The notes: generated by a model from the sequence alone, not told the origin. A stretch of DNA of 64,000 bases from Streptococcus infantis (GCF_019929665.1 NZ_JAHZPZ010000003.1:62001-126000), one strand, 5' to 3'; shown: positions 26,109 to 34,888, counted from the first letter of the stretch. Numbers and translations: made by a program.

Positions 26109-26120
26109 AATAAAGTAAAT

Positions 26121-26196
26121 AAAAACGAAAAAGGTGTAGAAGCAGCAACTCCTACACCACCGATTAAGACAAACCAACACTTTGCTTAATCAGTCA
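26121..26196 (-). ncRNA. Candidate small RNA with terminator, element/chromosome border
   Basis: The stretch 26004-26444 has no credible gene. On the minus strand there is -35 TTGACT (26227-26232), 18 nt, -10 TACAAT (26203-26208). Then come a hairpin GATTAAGCAAAG...TTTGTCTTAATC (26162-26191) and a terminator GGTGTAG...CTACACC (26133-26158) followed by TTTTTCGTTTTT. Together this predicts an RNA of about 70 nt. It is not a family I recognise. Confidence 0.5.
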
Positions 26197-26202
26197 AACA
26201 AT

Positions 26203-26232
26203 ATTGTAGCATAAAAAGTGCAATATAGTCAA
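26203..26232 (-). promoter_or_regulatory. Promoter of the candidate small RNA
   Basis: Minus strand TTGACT (26232-26227), 18-nt spacer, TACAAT (26208-26203). Confidence 0.5.
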
Positions 26233-26357
26233 GGGCTGGGTAAAGTGAAGGAAACTTTTTCCAGTTTTTTTGTCTGAAAAATCTCGCTTTTTTATTGAGT
26301 TATAAGGATATTTGATTGTTCCCAAAAATTTAGACACAAACAAGTCTTTCAATTCCC

Positions 26358-26386
26358 TTGCCAAAAATAAGAAAGTGTGATAACAT
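26358..26386 (+). promoter_or_regulatory. rpmB promoter
   Basis: TTGCCA (26358-26363), 17-nt spacer, TAACAT (26381-26386). The leader to rpmB contains a small hairpin ATGTG-GTGCTAG-CACAT (26394-26410). Confidence 0.5.
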
Positions 26387-26444
26387 AGTACGGTATGTGG
26401 TGCTAGCACATCCGCTATATTAGATCTAATAGGAGGAAAACACA

Positions 26445-26633
26445 ATGGCTAAAGTATGTTACTTTACAGGTCGTAAGACTGTATCAGGAAACAACCGTTC
26501 ACACGCGATGAACCAAACTAAACGTGCCGTAAAACCAAACCTTCAAAAAGTTACTGTTCTTATCGATGGTAAACCTAAAAAAGTTTGGGCTTCAGCTCGT
26601 GCTTTGAAATCAGGAAAAGTAGAACGCGTTTAA
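26445..26633 (+). CDS. rpmB: 50S ribosomal protein L28
   Basis: 62 residues, basic, with the typical opening [20 protein letters not shown] and the ending [12 protein letters not shown]. It is a structural protein of the large ribosomal subunit. It has a strong ribosome binding site AGGAGG and ends before its own terminator. It is a core gene and marks the return to conserved chromosome after the integrative element. Confidence 0.97.
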   Translation: MAKVCYFTGRKTVSGNNRSHAMNQTKRAVKPNLQKVTVLIDGKPKKVWASARALKSGKVERV

Positions 26634-26641
26634 TAAACATG

Positions 26642-26670
26642 AAAAGACCTAAGTGGTCTTTTTCTTTTGC
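26642..26670 (+). terminator. rpmB terminator
   Basis: AAAAGACC (26642-26649), loop TAAGT, GGTCTTTT (26655-26662), then T-rich sequence. Confidence 0.85.
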
Positions 26671-26728
26671 TCGACAGCTGAAATCATTTGAAAAATCAAG
26701 CAAATATCCGATGATACATCATTCTGCT

Positions 26729-26757
26729 TTTACAGTTGGGCTGAAATATGATAAAAT
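26729..26757 (+). promoter_or_regulatory. Promoter of the Asp23-fakA operon
   Basis: TTTACA (26729-26734), 17-nt spacer, TAAAAT (26752-26757), 28 nt before the ATG. Confidence 0.6.
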
Positions 26758-26785
26758 AGAGTATCAACTATTTGAGGTAAAAAAA

Positions 26786-27151
26786 ATGACTGTAAAAATT
26801 AATACAAAAGATGGTCAAGTCGAACTGACAGATGATGTGATCGCTACTGTCGTAGGTGGTGCAGCAACTGAAATTTTTGGTGTAGTCGGTATGGCTAGTA
26901 AAAATGCCCTCAAAGATAATTTCCAAGCCCTTCTTGGTAAGGAAAATTATTCAAAAGGTGTAGTCGTTAAAGCAGCTGAAGACGGTAGTATTGCAGTTGA
27001 TGTATATACTGTATTGAGCTACGGTACAAAAATCAGTGAAGTTTCAAAAAACATCCAAGAACGTGTTCGCTTTAGCCTAGAGAACCAACTTGGAATCACT
27101 GCTCAAACTGTGAATGTCTACATTCAAAATATCAAAGTTGTAGGAGAATAA
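26786..27151 (+). CDS. Asp23/Gls24 family envelope-stress protein
   Basis: 121 residues from the ATG at 26786, which has GAGG upstream; the frame is open further upstream but overlaps rpmB and lacks a start signal. The sequence (GQVELTDDVIATVVGGAATEIFGVVGM) is typical of the Asp23/YloU group. These soluble or membrane-peripheral proteins are linked to alkaline and envelope stress; the YloU type is encoded next to the fatty acid kinase subunit in Firmicutes, as here. The next gene starts 2 nt after its stop. Confidence 0.93.
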   Translation: MTVKINTKDGQVELTDDVIATVVGGAATEIFGVVGMASKNALKDNFQALLGKENYSKGVVVKAAEDGSIAVDVYTVLSYGTKISEVSKNIQERVRFSLENQLGITAQTVNVYIQNIKVVGE

Positions 27152-27153
27152 TC

Positions 27154-28818
27154 GTGTCAAATATTACTACAAGCTTATTTCAAGAAATGGTACAGGCTGC
27201 TTCAACTCGTTTGAACAAGCAAGCCGAATATGTCAATTCATTGAACGTCTTCCCAGTTCCAGACGGAGATACAGGAACAAACATGGGAATGACGATCGAA
27301 AATGGTGCTAAAGAAGTAGCAGACAAACCAGCTTCAACTGTTGGTGAGGCTGCAAGTATCTTGGCTAAAGGTCTTTTGATGGGTGCGCGTGGAAACTCAG
27401 GAGTTATCACTTCTCAGCTTTTCCGTGGATTTTCACAAGCCATCAAGACAAAAGAAGAGCTAACAGGAAAAGACCTAGCTCTTGCCTTCCAATCAGGTGT
27501 TGAGGTTGCCTACAAGGCTGTTATGAAGCCTGTTGAAGGGACAATCTTGACAGTATCACGTGGAGCTGCTATCGGTGCTAAGAAAAAAGCAGAACAGACA
27601 GATGACGCCATTGAAGTGATGCGTGCAGCCTTGGAAGGAGCTAAAGCAGCCCTTGCTAAAACTCCAGACATGCTTCCAGTATTGAAGGAAGTTGGAGTTG
27701 TAGACTCAGGTGGTCAAGGTTTGGTCTTCATCTATGAAGGATTCCTTTCAGCTCTTACTGGTGAATACAGTGCGTCTGAGGACTTTGTCGCTACTCCAGC
27801 CAACATGGGTGAGATGATCAATGCAGAACACCACAAATCTGTAGCCGGACATGTAGCAACTGAAGACATTACCTTTGGTTACTGTACTGAAATCATGGTT
27901 GCCCTCAAACAAGGTCCAACTTATGCTAAAGAGTTTGACTACGAAGAATTCCGTAACTACTTGAACGACCTTGGGGATTCTCTACTTGTTGTTAATGATG
28001 ACGAAATCGTTAAAGTTCACGTCCATACAGAAGATCCAGGACTTGTTATGCAAGAAGGTCTCAAGTATGGTAGCTTGGTCAAGGTTAAAGTCGATAACAT
28101 GCGTAACCAACACGAAGCGCAAGTGGAAAAAGAAGCTCAAGTCAGCAAGCCAGCTGAAGAAAAAGAATATGCTCTTATTGCAGTAGTAGCTGGACAAGGC
28201 TTGGCAGACATCTTCCGTGCACAAGGTGTGGACTATGTCATCGAGGGTGGACAAACCATGAACCCTTCGACAGAAGACTTTGTCAAGGCTGTTGAGAAAG
28301 TTAATGCTCGTAACATCATCTTCTTGCCAAACAACAAAAATATCTTCATGGCAGCTCAATCTGCAGCTGAAGTATTGGAACAACCAGCTGTTGTAGTAGA
28401 AGCTCGTACAATTCCTCAAGGATTGACTAGCCTTCTAGCATTTGACCCAAGCAAGTCTATCGAAGAAAACCAAGAACGCATGACTGCGGCTCTTGGGGAC
28501 GTTGTCAGCGGTAGTGTAACAACAGCTGTTCGTGACACGACTATCGATGGTCTAGAAATTCATGAAAATGACAATCTTGGTATGGTGGATGGGAAGATTC
28601 TCGTATCAAATCCTGATATGCACCAAACCTTGACTGAAACCTTGAAACACATGTTGGATGAAGACAGTGAAATCGTAACCTTCTATGTTGGAGAAGACGG
28701 AAGCGAAGAATTGGCAAATGAAATTGCTCAAGAAATCGCAGAAGAATTCGAAGATGTCGAAGTAGAAATTCACCAAGGACAACAACCGGTTTATCCATAT
28801 CTTTTCAGTGTGGAATAG
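27154..28818 (+). CDS. fakA: Fatty acid kinase ATP-binding subunit FakA (DAK2 domain)
   Basis: 554 residues starting at GTG (27154) behind GGAG. The N-terminal DAK2 kinase domain (1-200) contains VFPVPDGDTGTNM and the metal/ATP-binding GARGNSGVITSQL. A middle domain and a C-terminal DegV-like FakB-interaction domain follow. With a FakB acyl carrier it phosphorylates exogenous fatty acids for phospholipid synthesis. The coupling with the Asp23-family gene is the standard arrangement. Confidence 0.95.
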   Translation: MSNITTSLFQEMVQAASTRLNKQAEYVNSLNVFPVPDGDTGTNMGMTIENGAKEVADKPASTVGEAASILAKGLLMGARGNSGVITSQLFRGFSQAIKTKEELTGKDLALAFQSGVEVAYKAVMKPVEGTILTVSRGAAIGAKKKAEQTDDAIEVMRAALEGAKAALAKTPDMLPVLKEVGVVDSGGQGLVFIYEGFLSALTGEYSASEDFVATPANMGEMINAEHHKSVAGHVATEDITFGYCTEIMVALKQGPTYAKEFDYEEFRNYLNDLGDSLLVVNDDEIVKVHVHTEDPGLVMQEGLKYGSLVKVKVDNMRNQHEAQVEKEAQVSKPAEEKEYALIAVVAGQGLADIFRAQGVDYVIEGGQTMNPSTEDFVKAVEKVNARNIIFLPNNKNIFMAAQSAAEVLEQPAVVVEARTIPQGLTSLLAFDPSKSIEENQERMTAALGDVVSGSVTTAVRDTTIDGLEIHENDNLGMVDGKILVSNPDMHQTLTETLKHMLDEDSEIVTFYVGEDGSEELANEIAQEIAEEFEDVEVEIHQGQQPVYPYLFSVE

Positions 28819-28828
28819 GAGATTCAAA

Positions 28829-29374
28829 TTGAAGAAGATTTTAGGATTAACACTTATTTCGGTAACTCTACTTGCAGGTTGCAGTAAGTTGTTACCTCAC
28901 CGTTCAAGTGACAAGAGTAAAGCGAGTGATCCGTCTACAAGTCAAACGACAACCAATCAAGCAAAAGAAGAAAAAACAAAAGTTCTTAAAGGAAAAATGG
29001 ATGAATTTGATGTCACCATGACATTTGTTTATACGGATGTTGTTAAAAACTTCAAGATGGATATGCTTGGGAAAATAAATGAGGAGATTCCTGCTGGAGT
29101 TACTCCAGAAGAATTCCAAACAATCTTCCGTGAAGCTATGGAAGATAGTCCAGAATATGCTGAAATTAAGGATGAGCCAGGTGTTAATGTAGAATATTTT
29201 ATCACCGAGGACAAAAAGATGAGAGTCATTACGGAACTCGATCTTGAAAAAGCAGATTTGAATAAAGTAAAAAATACATATTTCTTTAAACCACTTGCGG
29301 ATAGTATAGAAGACTTTAAAAAGCCTAATACACTAATCGCTGCACTAAAATTACATGGATTTAAGGAAGAATAA
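28829..29374 (+). CDS. Lipoprotein, DUF1307/YehR-like
   Basis: About 181 residues from TTG at 28829, seven nt after AGGAG (28817-28821); an upstream GTG (28808) overlaps fakA and puts extra charged residues before the signal. The signal peptide ends in the lipobox LLAGC, so the protein is lipid-anchored outside the membrane. A Ser/Thr/Lys linker precedes an alpha/beta domain (about 50-180) resembling the YehR group of streptococcal lipoproteins of unknown role. It is followed by a strong terminator. Confidence 0.85.
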   Translation: MKKILGLTLISVTLLAGCSKLLPHRSSDKSKASDPSTSQTTTNQAKEEKTKVLKGKMDEFDVTMTFVYTDVVKNFKMDMLGKINEEIPAGVTPEEFQTIFREAMEDSPEYAEIKDEPGVNVEYFITEDKKMRVITELDLEKADLNKVKNTYFFKPLADSIEDFKKPNTLIAALKLHGFKEE

Positions 29375-29381
29375 AAAAGAA

Positions 29382-29408
29382 AGGTCGGGATTTTCCCGAC
29401 CTCTTTTT
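29382..29408 (+). terminator. Strong rho-independent terminator
   Basis: AGGTCGGGA (29382-29390), loop TTT, TCCCGACCT (29394-29402), then CTTTTTG. Confidence 0.9.
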
Positions 29409-29450
29409 GATTTTCAGAGAATTCTATTTTCATAGCGATTAGACTTTTTG

Positions 29451-29514
29451 TGACATTTGTCATATCTCCTCATGACAGAAGCTTCTAGTGATTCTACTTT
29501 CAAAGAATTATACT
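29451..29514 (+). promoter_or_regulatory. Possible operator and promoter of the ABC/two-component operon
   Basis: TGACATTTGTCA (29451-29462) is an inverted repeat, and a further TGACA half site lies at 29473-29477. The -10 is TATACT (29509-29514), with no good -35. That fits a promoter needing an activator, possibly the response regulator encoded at the end of the operon. Confidence 0.45.
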
Positions 29515-29540
29515 AGATGTATCAAATGGAGGAAGAAAGA

Positions 29541-29732
29541 ATGAAAGATAAAGTAATTATCTCAATGAGTTTGGTAGTAGCAGGAGTCATGACTTATCTC
29601 ATGTTCTCAGGATTGGATGAAGGCTTCTATCATTTTCCTTGGGAGTTGTTTGCAAGCTTTGGAATCATGTCTTGGTTGATCCGAGAAGGTTTAAAACTAG
29701 TCTCAGATGTGAAAAAGGAGTTTGAAAAATGA
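29541..29732 (+). CDS. Small membrane protein, first gene of ABC/two-component operon
   Basis: 63 residues from ATG 29541, with GGAGG at 29528-29532; the earlier ATG at 29517 has no ribosome binding site. Two hydrophobic segments (about 5-22 and 33-48) flank the acidic loop SGLDEGFYHF. Family not recognised. It overlaps the next small membrane-protein gene by 4 nt, and both precede the ABC transporter, so they are likely transporter accessories or sensors. Confidence 0.75.
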   Translation: MKDKVIISMSLVVAGVMTYLMFSGLDEGFYHFPWELFASFGIMSWLIREGLKLVSDVKKEFEK

Positions 29733-29923
29733 AAAAAGCGATTCTCTATCTTTTTATTGGACTGTCACTAGTGGTATGGTTGGTAGAAATGTTTACAGGT
29801 TGGTTTGACCAAGCCTTCCTGCACCAAGCCATTCGCGGTGCCTGGGGACTAGGATTTATGATTTTTATAGCCTTTCCGATGGGAAAGGAGTGGCTGAAAG
29901 GAGAGTATCATGAACATGATTAA
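29729..29923 (+). CDS. Small membrane protein, second gene of ABC/two-component operon
   Basis: 64 residues with two hydrophobic helices (about 4-22 and 35-52) around a short aromatic loop (FTGWFDQAFLHQ). Its layout copies that of the preceding gene, suggesting a diverged tandem duplicate or a heteromeric pair. It overlaps the ABC ATPase gene by 14 nt. Function unknown; probably part of the same membrane complex. Confidence 0.75.
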   Translation: MKKAILYLFIGLSLVVWLVEMFTGWFDQAFLHQAIRGAWGLGFMIFIAFPMGKEWLKGEYHEHD

Positions 29924-30794
29924 GGTACAAGGCTTAAATAAGAACATCAAGGGCAAGGCTATATTGAAGGATATTTCCTTTGAGGTGGCTGAAGGCGAAT
30001 GCATCGCCTTGATTGGGCCAAATGGTGCTGGAAAGACCACACTCTTGGACTGTTTGCTTGGAGATAAACTGGTCACCAGCGGTCAAGTATCCATCCAAGG
30101 CTTGCCAGTGACGAGTTCTCAGTTAGACTACACCAGAGCCTACCTCCCTCAAGAAAATGTCATTGTTCAGAAATTAAAAGTTAAAGAGTTGATTGCTTTC
30201 TTTCAAAGCATTTACCCAAATCCCTTGAACAACCAGGAAATCGATCAACTATTGCAGTTTGACCAGCAACAAAAAGAGCAATTCGCAGAAAAATTGTCAG
30301 GTGGGCAAAAGCGTCTCTTCTCTTTTGTCTTGACCTTGATTGGGCGACCAAAGCTTGTCTTTTTAGATGAGCCAACTGCTGCCATGGATACCTCTACACG
30401 TCAACGTTTTTGGGAAATTGTTCAGGACCTAAAAACACAAGGAGTCACCATTCTCTATTCGTCCCATTATATCGAAGAGGTAGAGCATACAGCTGACCGA
30501 ATCTTGGTCTTGAATAAGGGAGAGTTGATTCGCGATACAACACCTCTAGCCATGCGCAGTGAGGAGATTGAAAAGCACTTTGTCCTTCCTCTAGCATACA
30601 AGGAAGTCATTGAGCAGTCTAACTTGGTTGAAAACTGGGTACAAAAACAAGATGCTCTGCAAGTAGTCACACGAGAGGCAAATGTTTTTTGGCAACTGTT
30701 AGTTCAAGCAGGATGTAGCATACAAGAAATCGAAGTTAATAACCGTAGTTTGCTAGATACAATCTTTGAAGAAACACAGAAGGGAGATGACTAA
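29910..30794 (+). CDS. ABC transporter ATP-binding protein
   Basis: 294 residues. Walker A GPNGAGKTT near 35-43, Q-loop LPQENV, signature LSGGQKR near 130, Walker B LVFLDEPTAAMD and the switch His in YSSHYIEE. It has the length and C-terminal extension of exporter-type ATPases of the drug/bacteriocin-export (CcmA-like) group. It energises the permease encoded next. Together with the downstream sensor kinase and regulator it resembles a bacitracin/lantibiotic-type or membrane-stress export unit. Confidence 0.93.
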   Translation: MNMIKVQGLNKNIKGKAILKDISFEVAEGECIALIGPNGAGKTTLLDCLLGDKLVTSGQVSIQGLPVTSSQLDYTRAYLPQENVIVQKLKVKELIAFFQSIYPNPLNNQEIDQLLQFDQQQKEQFAEKLSGGQKRLFSFVLTLIGRPKLVFLDEPTAAMDTSTRQRFWEIVQDLKTQGVTILYSSHYIEEVEHTADRILVLNKGELIRDTTPLAMRSEEIEKHFVLPLAYKEVIEQSNLVENWVQKQDALQVVTREANVFWQLLVQAGCSIQEIEVNNRSLLDTIFEETQKGDD

Positions 30795-30795
30795 G

Positions 30796-31533
30796 ATGAA
30801 ACGATGGATCGCATTAAATAAGATAGAATTTCTATTGACCAAACGGCAATTAGTCTATTATCTTTTGTCAGTAGGGATGCCGACAGCCTTTTATTTATTC
30901 TTTTCAGGCATGTACCAGGACACACCAGGTGGACCAGCGAATTTTATGCGCGACTACCTCATCTCCATGACGGCTTTTTCCATGATGTCTACCGCTATCT
31001 TTTCATTCCCAGTTGTTTTACATACCGACAAGATCAACAACTGGCAGAAAATATTACGTCATAGCCCTGTAAATATGGTAGAATATTATCTATCAAAGAT
31101 AACAAGTATGATGGTTGATTATTTGGTCTCAATTCTGGTTGTTTTCTCAGTTGGACATTTTGTAAGAGGTGTGGACATGTCTCTTGGAAACTGGATTGGG
31201 GCTGCGCTTTTGCTGATAGTAGGAAGTGTAGCTTTTGTAGCCCTTGGTTTGGCCTTGACTCTCCTACCAACTAGTCAGTTGATGTCTGTTGTAGGCAATC
31301 TTCTTTACTTTGGCTTGGCTGTTTTAGGCGGACTCTGGATGCCCGTCTCTTTATTTCCAGACTGGATGCAAGCAATCGGGAAGCGTCTACCAAGCTATCA
31401 GTTGATGGAATTGATCAAGACCTTCTTAAATGAGGGTGGCATCAATTTATCAGCCACAGTTTATCTACTTGTTTTTTCAGCAGTTTTGTTTGGTTTGACC
31501 ATTTACCTTCAAGGTCATAAGGAGAATGCTTAA
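30796..31533 (+). CDS. ABC-2 type transporter permease
   Basis: 245 residues from ATG 30796 behind GGGAG; an upstream TTG at 30766 overlaps the ATPase and is unlikely. Six hydrophobic segments (about 20-38, 52-72, 98-122, 130-158, 165-185, 218-236) form an ABC-2 export channel. It is the membrane partner of the ATPase encoded just upstream (1-nt gap). Substrate unknown. The stop overlaps the start of the sensor kinase gene (TAATG). Confidence 0.9.
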   Translation: MKRWIALNKIEFLLTKRQLVYYLLSVGMPTAFYLFFSGMYQDTPGGPANFMRDYLISMTAFSMMSTAIFSFPVVLHTDKINNWQKILRHSPVNMVEYYLSKITSMMVDYLVSILVVFSVGHFVRGVDMSLGNWIGAALLLIVGSVAFVALGLALTLLPTSQLMSVVGNLLYFGLAVLGGLWMPVSLFPDWMQAIGKRLPSYQLMELIKTFLNEGGINLSATVYLLVFSAVLFGLTIYLQGHKENA

Positions 31534-32630
31534 TGCTTGTAAGACTGAAGAGCATAGACTATATGTATTGGGCCAGTTTGATTTTTATGGTTTTTCCCAT
31601 CCTTCCTGTAGTGATTGGGGAGCTTGCTGTCTGGCATTTATTGATTGATATTCTATTTGTAGTGGCGTATTTGGGTGTTTTAACAACTAAGAATCAGCGC
31701 CTATCTTGGCTTTTCTGGGGCATCATGCTGGTCTATGTAGCTGGGAACACCGCCTTTGTTGCTGTAAATTATATCTGGTTCTTCTTTTTCCTTTCCAATC
31801 TCTTAATTTATCATTTTGGTGTACGTAGTTTAAAGTCTTTACATGTCTGGACTTTTATCCTTGCTCAAGTGCTTGTGGTGGGGCAACTGTTTATTATTCA
31901 GAGAATCGAAGTTGGGTTTCTATTCTATCTACTTGTAATTCTTGCTTTTGTCGATTTGATGACTTTTGGTTTGGTTCGGATTCGGATTGTGGAGGATTTG
32001 AAAGAAGCGCAGGCCAAGCAAAATGCCCAGATAAATCTATTGCTTGCTGAAAATGAACGCAGTCGTATCGGTCAGGATTTGCATGATAGTCTGGGACATA
32101 CCTTTGCGATGCTGAGTGTCAAGACAGATTTAGCCTTGCAGTTGTTTCAGATGGAGGCTTATCCACAGGTGGAAAAGGAATTAAAAGAAATTCACCAGAT
32201 CAGCAAAGATTCCATGAATGAGGTGCGAACCATTGTGGAAAATCTGAAATCACGGACCCTAGCTTCAGAACTTGAAACTGTCAAGAAGATGCTTGAGATT
32301 GCTGGGATTGAGGTTCAAGTTGACAATCAGTTGGACAAGGCTAGTTTGACCCAGGATGTAGAGTCGACGGCTGCTATGGTTTTGTTAGAGCTGGCGACCA
32401 ATATCATCAAGCATGCCAGCGCTGAAAAAGCCTATCTAAAACTGGAACGTACAGATCAGGAATTGGTCATGACAGTTAGAGATGACGGGAAAGGTTTTGC
32501 AACTGTAAAAGGAAATGAACTTCATACAGTCCGTGACCGTGCAGCAACCTTCTCAGGTCAAGTAGAGCTGGTCAGTTTGAAAGATCCCACAGAGGTGCGC
32601 GTGCATCTACCTTATAAGGAGAGAAAGTAG
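31533..32630 (+). CDS. DesK/NarL-type sensor histidine kinase
   Basis: 365 residues. Five or six transmembrane helices fill residues 10-150. A HisKA_3 dimerisation domain follows with phospho-acceptor His184 in GQDLHDSLGH, then an HATPase domain with N-box LLELATNIIKHA and G-box VRDDGKGFAT. The absence of a large outer domain suggests that it senses the membrane itself or the neighbouring transporter. Length and partner match the pneumococcal TCS11-type pair as I recall it. The regulator gene starts directly at its stop codon. Confidence 0.92.
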   Translation: MLVRLKSIDYMYWASLIFMVFPILPVVIGELAVWHLLIDILFVVAYLGVLTTKNQRLSWLFWGIMLVYVAGNTAFVAVNYIWFFFFLSNLLIYHFGVRSLKSLHVWTFILAQVLVVGQLFIIQRIEVGFLFYLLVILAFVDLMTFGLVRIRIVEDLKEAQAKQNAQINLLLAENERSRIGQDLHDSLGHTFAMLSVKTDLALQLFQMEAYPQVEKELKEIHQISKDSMNEVRTIVENLKSRTLASELETVKKMLEIAGIEVQVDNQLDKASLTQDVESTAAMVLLELATNIIKHASAEKAYLKLERTDQELVMTVRDDGKGFATVKGNELHTVRDRAATFSGQVELVSLKDPTEVRVHLPYKERK

Positions 32631-33230
32631 ATGAAAGTATTAGTCGCAGAAGATCAAAGTATGCTGAGAGATGCCATGTGCCAACTCTTGAGCTTTCAGC
32701 CAGATGTGGAGACTGTCTTGCAGGCGAAAAATGGAGCTGAAGCCATTGAGGTTTTGGGGAAAGAAGCAGTAGATATTGCCATCCTTGACGTCGAAATGCC
32801 AGTAAAGACGGGACTAGAAGTGCTCGAGTGGATCAAACAAGAAGTGCCTGAAACCAAGGTAGTTATCGTTACGACCTTTAAACGTCCAGGCTATTTTGAA
32901 CGAGCGGTCAAAGCAGGAGTCGACGCCTATGTCTTGAAAGAGCGAAGCATCGCCGAACTCATGCAAACCCTGCATACGGTGTTAGAGGGACGCAAGGAGT
33001 ATTCTCCAGAGCTGATGGAAGTCATGATGACCCATCCCAATCCCTTGACCGAGCAAGAAGTCGCTGTTCTACATGGAGTAGCCCAAGGCCTCTCCAACCA
33101 AGAAATTGCAGATAAGCTCTACCTTTCAAACGGTACTGTCCGTAATTACATGACCAATATCCTCTCCAAGCTAGGCGCCAGCAACCGAACCGAAGCAGCC
33201 AAAACTGCCGAAGAAGAAGGCTGGTTGTGA
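32631..33230 (+). CDS. NarL/LuxR-family response regulator
   Basis: 199 residues. Receiver domain (1-120) with acidic pocket AEDQ, phospho-acceptor Asp53 (ILDVEMP) and conserved Lys (VLKERS). The C-terminal LuxR helix-turn-helix (about 135-195) contains [21 protein letters not shown]. It is phosphorylated by the kinase encoded just before. It probably controls its own operon through the inverted repeat upstream of 29541 (inference). It is the last gene before a strong terminator. Confidence 0.95.
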   Translation: MKVLVAEDQSMLRDAMCQLLSFQPDVETVLQAKNGAEAIEVLGKEAVDIAILDVEMPVKTGLEVLEWIKQEVPETKVVIVTTFKRPGYFERAVKAGVDAYVLKERSIAELMQTLHTVLEGRKEYSPELMEVMMTHPNPLTEQEVAVLHGVAQGLSNQEIADKLYLSNGTVRNYMTNILSKLGASNRTEAAKTAEEEGWL

Positions 33231-33244
33231 GGGGAGGTAAGTAA

Positions 33245-33281
33245 AAATCTCTTAGAAATGAATCTAAGAGATTTTTTTGTG
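33245..33281. terminator. Bidirectional terminator between operon and defence island
   Basis: AAATCTCTTAGA (33245-33256), loop AATGAA, TCTAAGAGATTT (33263-33274), then TTTTT; A-rich on the other side, so it can serve both the plus-strand operon and the minus-strand restriction gene. Confidence 0.9.
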
Positions 33282-33285
33282 TTGT

Positions 33286-34866
33286 TCAGGTTTGTTTTGC
33301 TACCCAGCCGATGGCATCGCTTGGTGGATTTTCAGTATCAATCCAGATGAATTCAATACCGATTTCGCCATTTTTAAACTTGGTCAATCGAATACCGTTG
33401 ATTTCTAGTTCATTGAGTCGTTGTCCTGTCAATACTTCTCGTTCCTTCAATTGGAAAACGCCACGCAAGATCCAATTTCCAAGAATTTCTTGCTTATCAG
33501 TGGATTGAATCGCTTTACCAGCTTCTTGGTTGATATAGGCATTGATGACATCACCAGAAGGTAAAAATCTTAGTTTAAAGGTTCGTTCTTCTTTAGACAG
33601 AGCCAGTTTTTTAGAGTCAGATTCAAAAGTCCCAAACCCAGGACCAAAGAAGTCTGGTTTTTCATCATGGAAGTTCTTGGAGTCAGGTAGGGGAATGTAA
33701 ACCTCGCTAACTGGACGATATACAAGTTGTTCCATTTCTTTAATGAGTTTTTCATTGCCAGTATTGTGGACGAAGTTAATCAAATCCTCACGAATAGCCT
33801 TCATCTTAGCTTTTTCTTCCTTGCTAGTCCATTTTTTCAAGAGGATTTCTTCTAGGGAGAAGGTCACAAAAGCTAGTTCTTCTGGAGCCAGACTATCCTT
33901 AAATTTATCCTGAATCTTTAAAATTCGTGGGAGACGATCTTTTTTGGCTAGTTTTGAACCACCGTTAAAGGCATTAAAACCTGAGTTTTCTTCCACATTT
34001 CCATGTTTATCTGTTATAACCCAAGACACTGTTTCTAAGATATCGGATTGTTCCTTTTCAGCTGTCAGTAAATGAAGATTTTCAAAGAGAGAAAAAGGAT
34101 CTTCGATGTAATGAACGTCCCAAGTATCTACCACAATGTCTTTATTATTAAAAGTCATGTGGAGCTGACTGTCAGCTGCCGTGTACTTGTAGTGGTGTTG
34201 TCCATCCGTAAAACGAAAATTGGTTGGATTATTTTTGGTAGTTGATCCTTCAATGACCAGATTATCAATATCGACTGGCAAATAAGTCGTCTCCCCAACA
34301 AAAATCCTAGGATTTTCTCCTTTTGGTGTTGGCATTAGAACGTGATAAACAGCTTCAACATTGACCGAGTCCGAGTTAAATCCCTTAATTTGCGCCTTAG
34401 AAGACTCTATTCTCTGATTCCTCAAAGTCGCAATCTTTCTAGCTAACTCTTCATAGCGTTGATAGTTTTCCTTGTCTGCCGTTTCTTTATCTACTGAAAT
34501 ATCTGCATGAAACTTGATATCACCCAATAAGTCCGTCCAAGATTGAGAATCCTTCTTGAACTGGGCAATTTTTTGGTCTCCAGAATTAATCCCAAAAGAC
34601 TTGATACCCACTAGATATTTATGATTTTCATCTACAACGACGGAAGCATCATAGGAAGTATTGGCAATATCTTCCCCAACGGCATTAAAGGCTTTTTGAA
34701 AAACAGTCTCCTGAAATTTGGAGTTGACGATAGGAGTGACAGATTGTTCTGTTTCTCCCTCGTCTTCGGATTCTGCCTTTTGAGAGAAAGCTTGGCTCAA
34801 ACTAGCAAAGTTGGTAATTAAGGTTTTGTATTTGTCTTTTTGTTCAGACTTTAGATGTTCCCACAT
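33286..34866 (-). CDS. Probable type II restriction endonuclease
   Basis: About 526 residues from ATG 34866 (the upstream GTG at 34872 overlaps the AGAGGG ribosome binding site). A PD-(D/E)xK-like core is visible: Asp73 (SYDASVVV) followed by the GIKS motif with Lys89, where the usual pattern is D-x(n)-(D/E)xK; here the second acidic residue is replaced by Ile88, a known variation in the superfamily. The rest is unfamiliar. It lies directly after a C5-cytosine methyltransferase with a promoter and a terminator between them. Together they look like a type II restriction-modification pair. The cut site cannot be told from sequence. Endonuclease role inferred mainly from pairing. Confidence 0.7.
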   Translation of the reverse strand: MWEHLKSEQKDKYKTLITNFASLSQAFSQKAESEDEGETEQSVTPIVNSKFQETVFQKAFNAVGEDIANTSYDASVVVDENHKYLVGIKSFGINSGDQKIAQFKKDSQSWTDLLGDIKFHADISVDKETADKENYQRYEELARKIATLRNQRIESSKAQIKGFNSDSVNVEAVYHVLMPTPKGENPRIFVGETTYLPVDIDNLVIEGSTTKNNPTNFRFTDGQHHYKYTAADSQLHMTFNNKDIVVDTWDVHYIEDPFSLFENLHLLTAEKEQSDILETVSWVITDKHGNVEENSGFNAFNGGSKLAKKDRLPRILKIQDKFKDSLAPEELAFVTFSLEEILLKKWTSKEEKAKMKAIREDLINFVHNTGNEKLIKEMEQLVYRPVSEVYIPLPDSKNFHDEKPDFFGPGFGTFESDSKKLALSKEERTFKLRFLPSGDVINAYINQEAGKAIQSTDKQEILGNWILRGVFQLKEREVLTGQRLNELEINGIRLTKFKNGEIGIEFIWIDTENPPSDAIGWVAKQT

Positions 34867-34888
34867 AAGCACCCTCTTTTCTATTCTC

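Noticed and set aside
26133..26191. Riboswitch or leader for rpmB
   Set aside because: The hairpins lie more than 250 nt upstream of rpmB, before the rpmB promoter, and the terminator reads on the opposite strand.
26194..26445. 83-codon minus-strand frame upstream of rpmB
   Set aside because: It overlaps the rpmB promoter and leader and the candidate small RNA promoter, shows no protein-like pattern and has no start signal.
27982..28419. Long minus-strand frame opposite fakA
   Set aside because: It has no ribosome binding site, its composition is typical of antisense to a coding frame, and it lies wholly inside a well-supported gene.
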